Shown one piece after another: positions 1 through 6,087 of a stretch of DNA of 6,783 nucleotides; the first letter of the stretch is position 1, and each line of letters opens with the position of its first letter. The notes beneath the pieces were generated by a model, which saw only the letters and a list, made by a program, of their open reading frames with translations, made no database searches and was not told the origin of the DNA. The position numbers and the translations under genes were made by a program. This DNA is from Palsa-870 sp039935415 (GTDB lineage: Bacteria; Chloroflexota; Dormibacteria; Dormibacterales; Dormibacteraceae), in NCBI GenBank assembly GCA_039935415.1, contig JBDTKH010000064.1, positions 1 through 6,783 on the forward strand. The letters are read 5' to 3'.

Positions 1-290
1 AGCGGGTAGAAGAAGTAGCCGTAGGCCATAGTTCCGCGCCCGATCTCAAAGAGCCGCCTGATCTCTCGCGGCACGGCCGGATCGAGCTTCGGCGCGAGGA
101 CGTCCTCCAGGTACTCCTCGCCCGAGATCGGCCTGATCGTGCCCGCCTCAGAATCGAGCCGCACGAACACTTGAGGCACGTAGTCGGGCTTGAGCCAGTT
201 CTGGGCGGTGAGGACTTTCATCTCGAGATCCGGCGACACGGCTGCCTGGGCAGCTTTCAGTTGTGCCGGGTCTGGACGGCTCCGCCTCAT
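1..290 (-). CDS. Hypothetical protein, N-terminal part (runs off left edge)
   Basis: An open frame starts at ATG 290-288 and reads leftward without a stop to the window edge, giving 96 codons. I do not recognise the family. The visible part is soluble and mixed in charge, with no signal peptide or membrane segment. It has a basic first ten residues (MRRSRPDPAQ), then a stretch beginning MKVLTAQNWL at residue 24, a charged middle (ISGEEYLEDV) and an aromatic run near the cut end (MAYGYFFYPL). The frame stays open upstream of ATG 290 back to a TAG near 330, but holds no start codon there. ATG 290 is therefore the longest possible start. ATG 221 (residue 24) is an alternative, and neither has a clear ribosome binding site. 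The gene begins 65 bp beyond the 3' end of tRNA-Gly on the same strand, with a direct repeat between them. Codon use fits real coding. Function is unknown. Confidence 0.6.
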   Translation of the reverse strand, partial: MRRSRPDPAQLKAAQAAVSPDLEMKVLTAQNWLKPDYVPQVFVRLDSEAGTIRPISGEEYLEDVLAPKLDPAVPREIRRLFEIGRGTMAYGYFFYP

Positions 291-296
291 TTTCCA

Positions 297-318
297 GTAG
301 GGGTCAGCGTAGGGGTCA
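297..318. repeat. Tandem 10-bp direct repeat beside tRNA 3' end
   Basis: Two identical copies of GTAGGGGTCA (plus strand) lie at 297-306 and 309-318, separated by GC, so the period is 12 bp. The repeat sits between the CCA end of tRNA-Gly (355) and the start of the partial gene (290). Short direct repeats next to a tRNA 3' end resemble recombinase arm-type or regulator binding sites. No integrase is visible, so that role is only a guess. Confidence 0.55.
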
Positions 319-354
319 AACCACCTCTAACGGATCGATTCTGAGATCAAAAGC

Positions 355-430
355 TGGAGCGGGAGACGGGCTTCGAACCCGCTACCTCGACCTTGGCAAG
401 GTCGCGCTCTACCAAGTGAGCTACTCCCGC
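355..430 (-). tRNA. trnG: tRNA-Gly (anticodon GCC)
   Basis: A full cloverleaf folds on the minus strand from 430 down to 358. The acceptor stem is GCGGGAG paired with CTCCCGC. The D arm is GCTC/GAGC with an 8-nt loop containing GG. The anticodon arm is CGACC/GGTCG around the loop TTGCCAA, so the anticodon is GCC. The variable loop is AGGTA, and the T arm is GCGGG/CCCGT with loop TTCGAAG, one pair being G-U. The mature body is 73 nt with discriminator U, as expected for bacterial tRNA-Gly, and CCA is encoded at 357-355. It reads GGC, a favoured glycine codon in a GC-rich genome. A TATGAT box lies 15 bp upstream. I see no terminator after it, so it may be cotranscribed with the partial gene at 290. 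Confidence 0.97.
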
Positions 431-445
431 TCGGCCAGAGGGAAG

Positions 446-451
446 ATCATA
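446..451 (-). promoter_or_regulatory. Candidate -10 box for tRNA-Gly
   Basis: The minus strand reads TATGAT, 5 of 6 matches to TATAAT, ending 15 nt before the mature tRNA 5' end. That leaves room for a short 5' leader removed by RNase P. No good -35 element is found at 15-18 bp. The expected -35 position falls inside the last codons of the glycoside hydrolase gene. Confidence 0.45.
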
Positions 452-461
452 CCTTGGCCCG

Positions 462-1667
462 TCAGGCCGCCATCGGCGCCCGGCAGTGCGTGAACCGGCG
501 GCCCCATTTGTCCCGCATCGCGTTCACTCGCTTCGCTGATTCGTGCAGGGCGACCCGGTCCAGGCGGCCGGACACCACCGCCGCGCGGACCGCGGCCAGG
601 GCGTCCGCCTCGTAGCTCGGGTCGCCGTTGCTCAACAGGAGCTCGTCGTTGCCCGCCGCCAGTCCCAGCACCGCGGCGTCCGGCAGCGACCACCGGTCCC
701 CGATGCCGCCCATGCTCAGTGAGTCCGACATGATCACGCCCCCGAAGCCCAGCTGCGTGCGCAGCTTCGAGACCACCGGCGCCGAGAACAAGGCCGGCGT
801 GTTGCCTCCTCCAAGGCCCGGCACGTAGACCGCCGTCGTCATGACCGCGTCTGCGCCCGCGGCGATGCCGGCCTGGAACGACGGCATCTGCACCTGCTCC
901 CACCGCGCTTCGGACTCCGGGTCGGTCGGGATCGCCACGTGCGGGTCCCCCGCCGCCCCGCCCAGGCCCGGGAAGTGCTTCAGCGTCGCCCCCACTCCCC
1001 CATCGTGCAGCCCCTGCACCGCCGCGGCCACCAGCGGTCCGGCCACCGCCGGGCTGTGGCCGAATGAGCGGTCTCCGATGACCATGTCGCGCGGGTTGGT
1101 CTGCACATCCGCGACGGGTGCCAGGTCGATGCTCAGGCCGGCGGCGTGAAGGCCCGCGGCCGACGCCGCCTCAACCGCGCGCACGTGGTCCGGGCCTCCC
1201 GCGCCCACTTCCAGCTCTGACGCCGGCGCCCAGGCGGCGTGCACCTGTATGACCTGGCCGCCTTCCTCGTCCACCATCAACAAGATCGGGTGGTCCAGGC
1301 ACGCGCTCGTGGCGATGGCTTGCAGGCGGTCGCTCCACACACGTAGGCCTTCCGGGCTGCTGCCGAAGTTCGACCCGAACAGCAGCACCCCGCCCACCAA
1401 CCCGTCGACCAAAAGCGAGAGCATCGCCGGAGTGATCTCGGTGCCGCGCGTCGACACGACCATGACCGAACCGACGTCTTCGTCGAGGCTCCCGAGGTCA
1501 AGCGTCGGGCTGGGCACCGGCTCGGTGATTGGTGAGGGATAAGGCGAGGGCGTGGCGCGCGCCGCCGTCAGCCGGGGCTGCGGCGATTGGCCGATCAGCA
1601 CCATGCCCGCAAGCACCGCCACGACCACGACCGAACCGATCTGCGCCAGGCGCTGCCGCCGCTTCAC
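462..1667 (-). CDS. Membrane-anchored or secreted glycoside hydrolase family 3 (NagZ-like beta-N-acetylhexosaminidase)
   Basis: This 401-residue protein has a basic N-terminus and one hydrophobic helix (about residues 10-27), with no lipobox cysteine. A Pro/Ser/Thr-rich linker (about 38-56) leads into a family 3 glycoside hydrolase TIM barrel. Visible motifs are VDEEGG (132-137), APVADV (183-188), a GDRSFG segment (198-203), KHFPG (230-234) and the nucleophile loop SDSLSM with Asp315. The D-x-H dyad of bacterial NagZ enzymes, which serves as acid/base, is present as DPH (241-243). The usual KHFPGHG reads KHFPGLG, so one histidine is leucine (235). By family knowledge such enzymes remove GlcNAc from muropeptides or other beta-linked hexosaminides. 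The N-terminal helix suggests action outside the membrane rather than in cytosolic recycling. The GTG start is 12 nt after the regulator's stop, so it is the third gene of that unit. The fold is certain, the substrate inferred. Confidence 0.9.
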   Translation of the reverse strand: MKRRQRLAQIGSVVVVAVLAGMVLIGQSPQPRLTAARATPSPYPSPITEPVPSPTLDLGSLDEDVGSVMVVSTRGTEITPAMLSLLVDGLVGGVLLFGSNFGSSPEGLRVWSDRLQAIATSACLDHPILLMVDEEGGQVIQVHAAWAPASELEVGAGGPDHVRAVEAASAAGLHAAGLSIDLAPVADVQTNPRDMVIGDRSFGHSPAVAGPLVAAAVQGLHDGGVGATLKHFPGLGGAAGDPHVAIPTDPESEARWEQVQMPSFQAGIAAGADAVMTTAVYVPGLGGGNTPALFSAPVVSKLRTQLGFGGVIMSDSLSMGGIGDRWSLPDAAVLGLAAGNDELLLSNGDPSYEADALAAVRAAVVSGRLDRVALHESAKRVNAMRDKWGRRFTHCRAPMAA

Positions 1668-1679
1668 CGCGGCGACAGT

Positions 1680-1883
1680 CTAAGTCCGGGCGGGCTCCGC
1701 CTCGAAGATCTCCTCGATCTGCCGTTTGAACGTTCGCGCCAGGGAGAACGCCAGGGGTAGGGACGGGTCGTACTTGCCTGTCTCGATCGCGTTCACCGTC
1801 TGCCGCGACACCCCCAGGCGCTCCGCCAGCTCCGCTTGCGACCACGCCAGCTCGGCGCGCAAAACCCGAAGCCGGTTCTTCAC
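1680..1883 (-). CDS. Small XRE/Cro-family helix-turn-helix regulator
   Basis: This 67-residue protein is almost entirely one HTH domain. Helix 2 spans about residues 15-24 (SQAELAERLG) and the recognition helix about 26-36 (SRQTVNAIETG). The conserved GKYDPSLPLAF segment follows, then a C-terminal helix ending IEEIFEAEP. This matches the compact regulators often encoded beside small integral membrane proteins. The frame is open much further upstream, but GTG 1883-1881 fits best: the homologous MKNRLR start falls there, and the GTG overlaps the TGA of the membrane gene in the sequence GTGA. That is a translational-coupling arrangement. No dimerisation or ligand-binding domain is attached, so any sensing probably depends on the partner. 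It may bind DNA near the operon promoter, though I see no obvious repeat there. Confidence 0.92.
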   Translation of the reverse strand: MKNRLRVLRAELAWSQAELAERLGVSRQTVNAIETGKYDPSLPLAFSLARTFKRQIEEIFEAEPART

Positions 1884-2422
1884 CGATACCGCCACGTGCA
1901 GATCGCCGCCCCGATCGCCCACAGCACCGCCATCAGCGGCAGGACGAAAGTCCAGCTCAGGTGCGGCAGGCCCGCGCCCTCGAGGAACCCGTACCCGAAA
2001 GTCAACAGCGCCGTCGTCGCCAGCGCGAACCCGAACGCCTCCATCTGGATCCGTTTCTGCATCTCGTCCAGCCGCGCCAGCGCCATGACGAACTGCCAGA
2101 TCACCAGCGCACCTGGCAGCACCGGCAGCACGATCACGTAGTAACGCCATGGCGCCGTGGGGTTGGCCCCGACGACGGTCACCGAGCCCACCAACACCGC
2201 CAGGTAGGCGAACATCGCCAGCCCGAACTCGATCTGGGCGCGGTAGGTCACCCACGTCGAGTAGATTGCCGGCTGCGCCTGGATGTTGCGCGGTCCCTCG
2301 AACGCGACGGGGGTTGGCGTCTCGGTCCGAAGGAAAGGCGACGCCGGGTGCGTGAAGAGGGGATCGACCGGGGCCTCGATCGGGACGGTGGGCGGGTCCT
2401 GTGCAGGATCGGTGTCACTCAT
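1880..2422 (-). CDS. Four-helix integral membrane protein paired with XRE regulator
   Basis: The 180-residue protein has a Pro-rich, mostly acidic N-terminal region of about 60 residues. Four hydrophobic segments follow at about 66-85, 94-115, 129-147 and 157-176. The loop between helices 2 and 3 carries a charged motif, RLDEMQKRIQMEAF (117-130), which I recall as characteristic of small membrane proteins encoded next to YgzD-like XRE regulators. That recollection is not tested here. The function is unknown. By position it could be a membrane sensor, or a membrane factor controlled by the regulator. The ATG at 2422 lies 8 nt behind the -10 box of a good promoter and has no Shine-Dalgarno sequence, supporting a leaderless start. 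It is the first gene of a unit continuing through the regulator and the glycoside hydrolase. Confidence 0.85.
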   Translation of the reverse strand: MSDTDPAQDPPTVPIEAPVDPLFTHPASPFLRTETPTPVAFEGPRNIQAQPAIYSTWVTYRAQIEFGLAMFAYLAVLVGSVTVVGANPTAPWRYYVIVLPVLPGALVIWQFVMALARLDEMQKRIQMEAFGFALATTALLTFGYGFLEGAGLPHLSWTFVLPLMAVLWAIGAAICTWRYR

Positions 2423-2430
2423 CGGGCGCC

Positions 2431-2459
2431 ATGGTAAAGCGTGCTTGGCACAATATCAA
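2431..2459 (-). promoter_or_regulatory. Sigma70-type promoter of the membrane protein/XRE/GH3 unit
   Basis: The minus strand has TTGATA (2459-2454, 5 of 6 matches to TTGACA), an exact 17-bp spacer and TACCAT (2436-2431, 4 of 6 matches to TATAAT). The -10 box ends 8 nt before ATG 2422, so transcription should begin at or within about two bases of the start codon. That gives a leaderless mRNA. The -35 box begins 11 bp beyond the stop of the 91-residue gene. Confidence 0.7.
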
Positions 2460-2470
2460 GCGTCCTTGTC

Positions 2471-2746
2471 TCAGTCGCTCTCGTTGTCTCCCTGGTCGTC
2501 GCTTTGCTTCGGCTGGCCGCCGTGGCCCGGATTGTTCTGGTTTCCATTCTTCTTCTTGGTCCTGTGCTGGCCGAGGTGCTTCCCGTTGTCGTGATGCGCC
2601 GGGGCCTGCTCCTGGCTGGACGCGGTCATCTGCGCCCGATCCATCCTGTGCACGACGACGGCCCCTGCCAGCACTCCAAAAATAAGAGCGCCGGCGATCA
2701 AGCTCAGACCGACGGCGCCCAGGCGGGTGAACAGGCTTGTCACCAT
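2471..2746 (-). CDS. Small single-pass membrane protein with polar His/Asn/Gln-rich tail
   Basis: The 91-residue product starts with a short cytosolic-type N-terminus, then one hydrophobic helix at about residues 10-32, then HRMDR. The tail of about 55 residues is strongly hydrophilic and low in complexity, made mainly of His, Gln, Asn, Lys, Gly and Asp with a lysine run (KKK, 64-66) and an acidic end. No cysteine is present, so it is not a lipoprotein. I do not recognise a family. The C-ended codons in the tail and the shared strand with both neighbours support real coding. The antisense frame is hydrophobic only because it complements polar codons. ATG 2746 is followed at once by GTG, either of which could start it, and no ribosome binding site is visible. 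The tail may be extracytoplasmic and could bind metal or polymer, but this is speculation. Confidence 0.6.
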   Translation of the reverse strand: MVTSLFTRLGAVGLSLIAGALIFGVLAGAVVVHRMDRAQMTASSQEQAPAHHDNGKHLGQHRTKKKNGNQNNPGHGGQPKQSDDQGDNESD

Positions 2747-2774
2747 GTCACGTCACTACCAACGCCCGGCCTCA

Positions 2775-2808
2775 CCTGAACGGTCGATTAGAGTTGACCG
2801 CCTTCAGG
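2775..2808 (-). terminator. Imperfect 11-bp hairpin spanning the cyclase stop codon
   Basis: On the minus strand CCTGAA, a GG bulge and CGGTC pair with GACCG and TTCAGG around a 10-nt loop. The stem is 11 bp with one 2-nt bulge, and the TGA stop of the cyclase gene (2804-2806) lies inside it. No U-run follows, so it is not a classical intrinsic terminator. It may act as an RNA 3'-end or processing structure, or attenuate readthrough. The loop contains TCTAAT (2792-2787), a 5 of 6 match to a -10 box, so it could also carry the promoter of the downstream 91-residue gene. Confidence 0.5.
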
Positions 2809-5800
2809 CCAGCGCTGTCCACCTGTCCACGAACCGGGTGTCGCCCAGCTTCATCAGCTGTCCGAGGGCCGCGTCCGTCTCAGGTTGGTTTCCCGTCAGC
2901 AAGCCATGCTCGGCGCGCGCTCGCGCGAGGTTGGGCAGCGCGCCCACGCGCTCCCAGATCGCGATCGCGGCCGCCAGCTGCGAGGCGTCGCGATTCTTCA
3001 ACCCTATGGCGCGCCTCACCTGGGCCTCGAGCAGAGGCGCGCCTCGCGCGATCGACGTCGCGAGCTCGTGCTCGAGCAATCCCTCCGGCACCAATTCGCG
3101 GTTGTCGCAGGCGAGGGCGATCCGCCGCTCGGCCATCTCGATCGGATAAACCCGGCTCAGCAGCAGGTCGTCAGCCGTGAGGTCGGCGGTCCCCTTGACG
3201 TATGAGGACAGGCGCGAGAGCACGTGGTCGGGCGGGAAGCGCGGGATGATCGAGGAGATTGCGTCGATCGCCGCTCCCTCCAGGCGCGCGTCTCCCCGCG
3301 CTCGCGCCAGGTCGAGGCCCGCCACGAACCCACGCACGCCGTAGCCGGCGGCGTGGCGCCCCGCGTCGTTCCAGGCCTCCAACGCGCGCCAGAAGGTGGC
3401 GACCGCTTCATCGAAGCGACCCAGCAAGAGCAAAGTCATCGTGCGCCACGCGTACAGGTGCAGCGCGGGGTACGGCGCCTGGCCCGGGAGGAGCCTCGCG
3501 ACCATCTGGGCCGAGTCGCGGTCGGCCGTGGCGAGGTCGCCCATCAGGAAGGACATCCACGCGATCATCGAGTGGGCGTCAAGCCGCTCATACAACCCGA
3601 GGCGTTCCTCGAAGGCCACGCGCCTGCGCGCGGTGTCGAGCGCCTCGGCCCAGTTGTCCCGGGCGGTGCCGGCGCCACCCAGCGAGTCGAGGGCGGCGCT
3701 AGCCAGCTCCGGGTCGTCAAGCTCGGTCGCGATCTCGATGGCACGCTGTGCGCTGGCGCGTGATTCCGCAATCAGCTCGTCGTCCACGTCGCGGATGATC
3801 TGTAGCCAGAACGGATAGAAAGCATCGGCGGCCAGAAAACGCCCGATCGCCCGAGGGTCCTGGGCCTGTGCAAGCAGCCGCCGGCCCTTGGCCCGCAGGT
3901 CGTTCATCCACTCCTCGCTCGGGCGCCCGCCGACCGACCCGGCCCACCGCGTCGTCACCATCAACATGCCCGCCAGCGCGCGCAGCTGGTCGTCGATGGG
4001 CGAGCCGCATTCCTCGTAGAGCTCCAGGGCGATGCGGTACTCGTCGAGGCCATAGTCGCCGGCGGTCAGGTCGCCGATACGTTCGTGGAGATGCGGCAGG
4101 CGCTCCGCGTCGACGTAGTCGAAGGAGGCGCGGATGTGGCGCACCGCCTCGGGCGTCGCACCCGCCGCGGAGGCCACGTCGGCGGCTTTGAGCAGCCACT
4201 TGCCGGCCGAGCGCCTGGCAGCCCGCGTGGCCTCGGCGTTCGGGTCCAGCGCCACGTTGAGCACCGCCGCCTCGCGGTAGTGGAAGGCGAGGATCTCGGC
4301 CACCGCCACCTCGCGGCCCTCGCTCGTCGCCTCCACCCACCGCCCGGCCTCGGCGTGGAGCCGCGCGCGTTCGGAGCGCGGCAGCGTGCTGTACGCGACC
4401 TCCTGGATGAGGATGTGCCGGAAGGCGTAGCGGTCGCCGTCGGAGGGGCGGATGAGGTCGCGGTCGGCGAGGTCCTCGCACAGCTCGGCCACGTGCGGGG
4501 CGAGGCCCACCTCCAGCTCCGCCACGCCGCCCGCCCGGAACGCACGACCAAACACGCTTCCCAGCTGCAGCACGCGTCGCTCCATGGGCGGCAGCAGGTC
4601 GAGGCGCGCGAGCACCGTCGCCTGAACCGTGTCCGGCAGACGCTCCAGCGAGCCCTGCTCGAGATACGACCGCACGAGCTCGCCGGCGTAGAACGGGTTG
4701 CCCTCCGAGCGCTCCGAAACCAACTTGATCACGTCCGGCCGGTCCGTGTCCAGCAGGTGCCGCACGAGGTCCGCGATCGCCGTCTCGCGCAATGGTTCGA
4801 GCGCGATCGCAAGGTGGTTGAGCCGGCCGCCGCCCCACGTGGGCCGGCGGTCCAGCAGCTCCGGGCGCGCGAGCACGATCATCAGCACCGGCGCCTCGCC
4901 CCGCGGCTGCATGACGAACTCGGCGAGGTCGAGCAGGCTGTCGCTGGACCAGTGCAGGTCCTCGAACACGATCACCAGCGGCGCGCGGCGCGACACCGCC
5001 TCCAGCGCCGTCCGCCACGCGGCGAACAGGTGGTCCTTGTCCGCGCCCTCGACGCCCATCTCTCCGACGGTGGCCGCGAGAAGCCTTGCATCGTGCTCGG
5101 CGTCGGCCACCCCCAGGCCCTTCAGCCACGTGGTCAGCTCCTCGTGCAGGTGACCCGGCATCACATCCTCGCTGTGCCCGGTGAGCGTGAACAGGACCTG
5201 GCGCATCGGCCAGTACGTCAGCTGCTGCCCATAAGGCAGGCACTGCGCGGTCGCCACGACCGCGTTCGGCGCCAGCGACGGAAGCCAGTCCAGGAACTCT
5301 TCGACCAGTCGTGTCTTGCCCGTGCCGGCTGGCGCGATGACGCTGACCATCGACGGACGCTTCTCGCCGACCGCCCTTCGCGCGACCAGTTGCAGCTGCG
5401 CGAGGTCGTTCTCTCGACCCACCAGCGGCAGCCGCACGCGACGCTGCGCCTTCGCCTTGCGCAGGCCCAGCACCTCGCGGGCGCCGACTGGCGCGGCCTT
5501 GCCCTTGGCCACGACCGAGAGCTCGGCGCCGAACTCGAAGTTGACGGCCGCGCGCACGGTGCGGTCGCTGACCAGGATCGACCACGGCTGGGCGGCCTGC
5601 TGCAGCCTGGCGGCCACGTTGGTCGCGTCGCCGGTGATGAGGAAGTCGCCGGCCGACTGGTCGCGGCTCGCGACCACCTCGCCGCTGCTTATGCCGAACC
5701 GGACCGCGATGCGGCCGTGCAGCATGGAGTCGGAGCGGATCCCCTGCCGCATGCGTACCGCGGCCGCAACGGCGCGATCCGGGTCGTCGCCGTGCGCCGT

Positions 5801-6010
5801 GGGCAGCCCGAAGACCGCCATCACCGCGTCGCCGATGAACTTCTCGATGGTGCCGCCGTGCTCGTCGACGCTCTCGCGCGCGATCGCGTAGTAGCGCGCG
5901 AGGATTCGGCGCATCTCCTCGGGGTCGAGCTCCTCGCCAAGCGCGGTCGAACCCGCCATGTCGGCAAAGAGCACGGTCACGATGCGACGTTCCTCGGTCG
6001 AGACAGCCAT
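2804..6010 (-). CDS. Class III adenylyl/guanylyl cyclase fused to STAND-type ATPase and TPR region
   Basis: A 1068-residue cytosolic signalling protein. Residues 1-183 are a class III cyclase domain. The metal-binding Asp17 (LFADMAGST) and Asp61 (FIGD) are present, as are base-recognition Lys57 (EKFIGD), the transition-state pair Asn131 and Arg135 (NVAAR), and a late lysine in VAKGKAAPV. The second base-specifying site, Asp or Thr in well-studied cyclases, is Leu124. An AAA_16/STAND ATPase follows from about 195, with LVGRE (196-200), Walker A APAGTGKT (226-233), Walker B VIVFEDLHW (346-354), ARPEL (381-385) and the GNPF motif (437-440). A winged-helix-like segment lies near 458-495. The remaining about 500 residues are alpha-helical and TPR-like, typical of ligand or partner sensing. 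The domain order resembles mycobacterial cyclase-ATPase regulators but lacks a LuxR DNA-binding end. It probably makes cyclic nucleotide in response to a signal bound by the helical region. No SD precedes ATG 6010, and a -10-like box sits 8 nt upstream. Confidence 0.95.
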   Translation of the reverse strand: MAVSTEERRIVTVLFADMAGSTALGEELDPEEMRRILARYYAIARESVDEHGGTIEKFIGDAVMAVFGLPTAHGDDPDRAVAAAVRMRQGIRSDSMLHGRIAVRFGISSGEVVASRDQSAGDFLITGDATNVAARLQQAAQPWSILVSDRTVRAAVNFEFGAELSVVAKGKAAPVGAREVLGLRKAKAQRRVRLPLVGRENDLAQLQLVARRAVGEKRPSMVSVIAPAGTGKTRLVEEFLDWLPSLAPNAVVATAQCLPYGQQLTYWPMRQVLFTLTGHSEDVMPGHLHEELTTWLKGLGVADAEHDARLLAATVGEMGVEGADKDHLFAAWRTALEAVSRRAPLVIVFEDLHWSSDSLLDLAEFVMQPRGEAPVLMIVLARPELLDRRPTWGGGRLNHLAIALEPLRETAIADLVRHLLDTDRPDVIKLVSERSEGNPFYAGELVRSYLEQGSLERLPDTVQATVLARLDLLPPMERRVLQLGSVFGRAFRAGGVAELEVGLAPHVAELCEDLADRDLIRPSDGDRYAFRHILIQEVAYSTLPRSERARLHAEAGRWVEATSEGREVAVAEILAFHYREAAVLNVALDPNAEATRAARRSAGKWLLKAADVASAAGATPEAVRHIRASFDYVDAERLPHLHERIGDLTAGDYGLDEYRIALELYEECGSPIDDQLRALAGMLMVTTRWAGSVGGRPSEEWMNDLRAKGRRLLAQAQDPRAIGRFLAADAFYPFWLQIIRDVDDELIAESRASAQRAIEIATELDDPELASAALDSLGGAGTARDNWAEALDTARRRVAFEERLGLYERLDAHSMIAWMSFLMGDLATADRDSAQMVARLLPGQAPYPALHLYAWRTMTLLLLGRFDEAVATFWRALEAWNDAGRHAAGYGVRGFVAGLDLARARGDARLEGAAIDAISSIIPRFPPDHVLSRLSSYVKGTADLTADDLLLSRVYPIEMAERRIALACDNRELVPEGLLEHELATSIARGAPLLEAQVRRAIGLKNRDASQLAAAIAIWERVGALPNLARARAEHGLLTGNQPETDAALGQLMKLGDTRFVDRWTALA

Positions 6011-6011
6011 C

Positions 6012-6029
6012 GGCCGTTAATCTACGGCC
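6012..6029 (-). promoter_or_regulatory. 18-bp dyad overlapping the candidate -10 box of the cyclase gene
   Basis: The minus strand carries GGCCGT, six bases AGATTA, then ACGGCC, a perfect 6-bp inverted repeat ending 1 nt before ATG 6010. TAGATT (6024-6019, 4 of 6 matches to TATAAT) straddles its centre and ends 8 nt before the ATG. No convincing -35 is seen 17 bp upstream. A protein bound here would cover the -10 and the expected start point, so this may be an operator. Alternatively, in a longer readthrough mRNA it is a small hairpin at the start codon. Confidence 0.45.
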
Positions 6030-6050
6030 CTCCGGCCCTTGGGGCCACCG

Positions 6051-6065
6051 CCGGCCGAAGGCCGG
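6051..6065 (-). terminator. GC-rich hairpin downstream of the 171-residue membrane protein gene
   Basis: CCGGCC, a 3-nt loop and GGCCGG form a perfect 6-bp, all-GC stem. It begins 22 nt past the TGA of the upstream gene (6088-6090). There is no U-tract, so it is at best a terminator-like or mRNA-stabilising hairpin. It lies between two same-strand genes and would help separate their transcripts. Confidence 0.4.
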
Positions 6066-6087
6066 GGATGGGGCTGAGGGGCCGTGA

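Noticed and set aside
433..459. GGCCA/TGGCC inverted repeat after the glycoside hydrolase gene as a terminator
   Set aside because: Only 5 bp of stem around a 17-nt loop and no U-run. It also overlaps the tRNA -10 box, so it is probably chance.
263..493. 76-residue plus-strand frame
   Set aside because: It runs straight through the tRNA-Gly gene on the opposite strand and resembles no protein.
1680..2255. A 191-residue version of the XRE regulator with a long N-terminal extension
   Set aside because: The extension lies in the membrane protein gene in another frame and is Arg/Gly-rich. The HTH homology begins at GTG 1883, which overlaps the upstream stop.
2441..2779. Hydrophobic 112-residue plus-strand frame
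   Set aside because: It complements the polar tail of the minus-strand gene at 2471-2746. Hydrophobic products arise automatically opposite Lys/Asp/Asn/Gln codons, and it lacks a promoter or neighbours on that strand.
3717..5585. 622-codon minus-strand frame inside the cyclase gene
   Set aside because: It is a shifted frame of the same strand with a Gly/Arg/Ala-rich low-complexity product and no domain. The main frame carries all the motifs.
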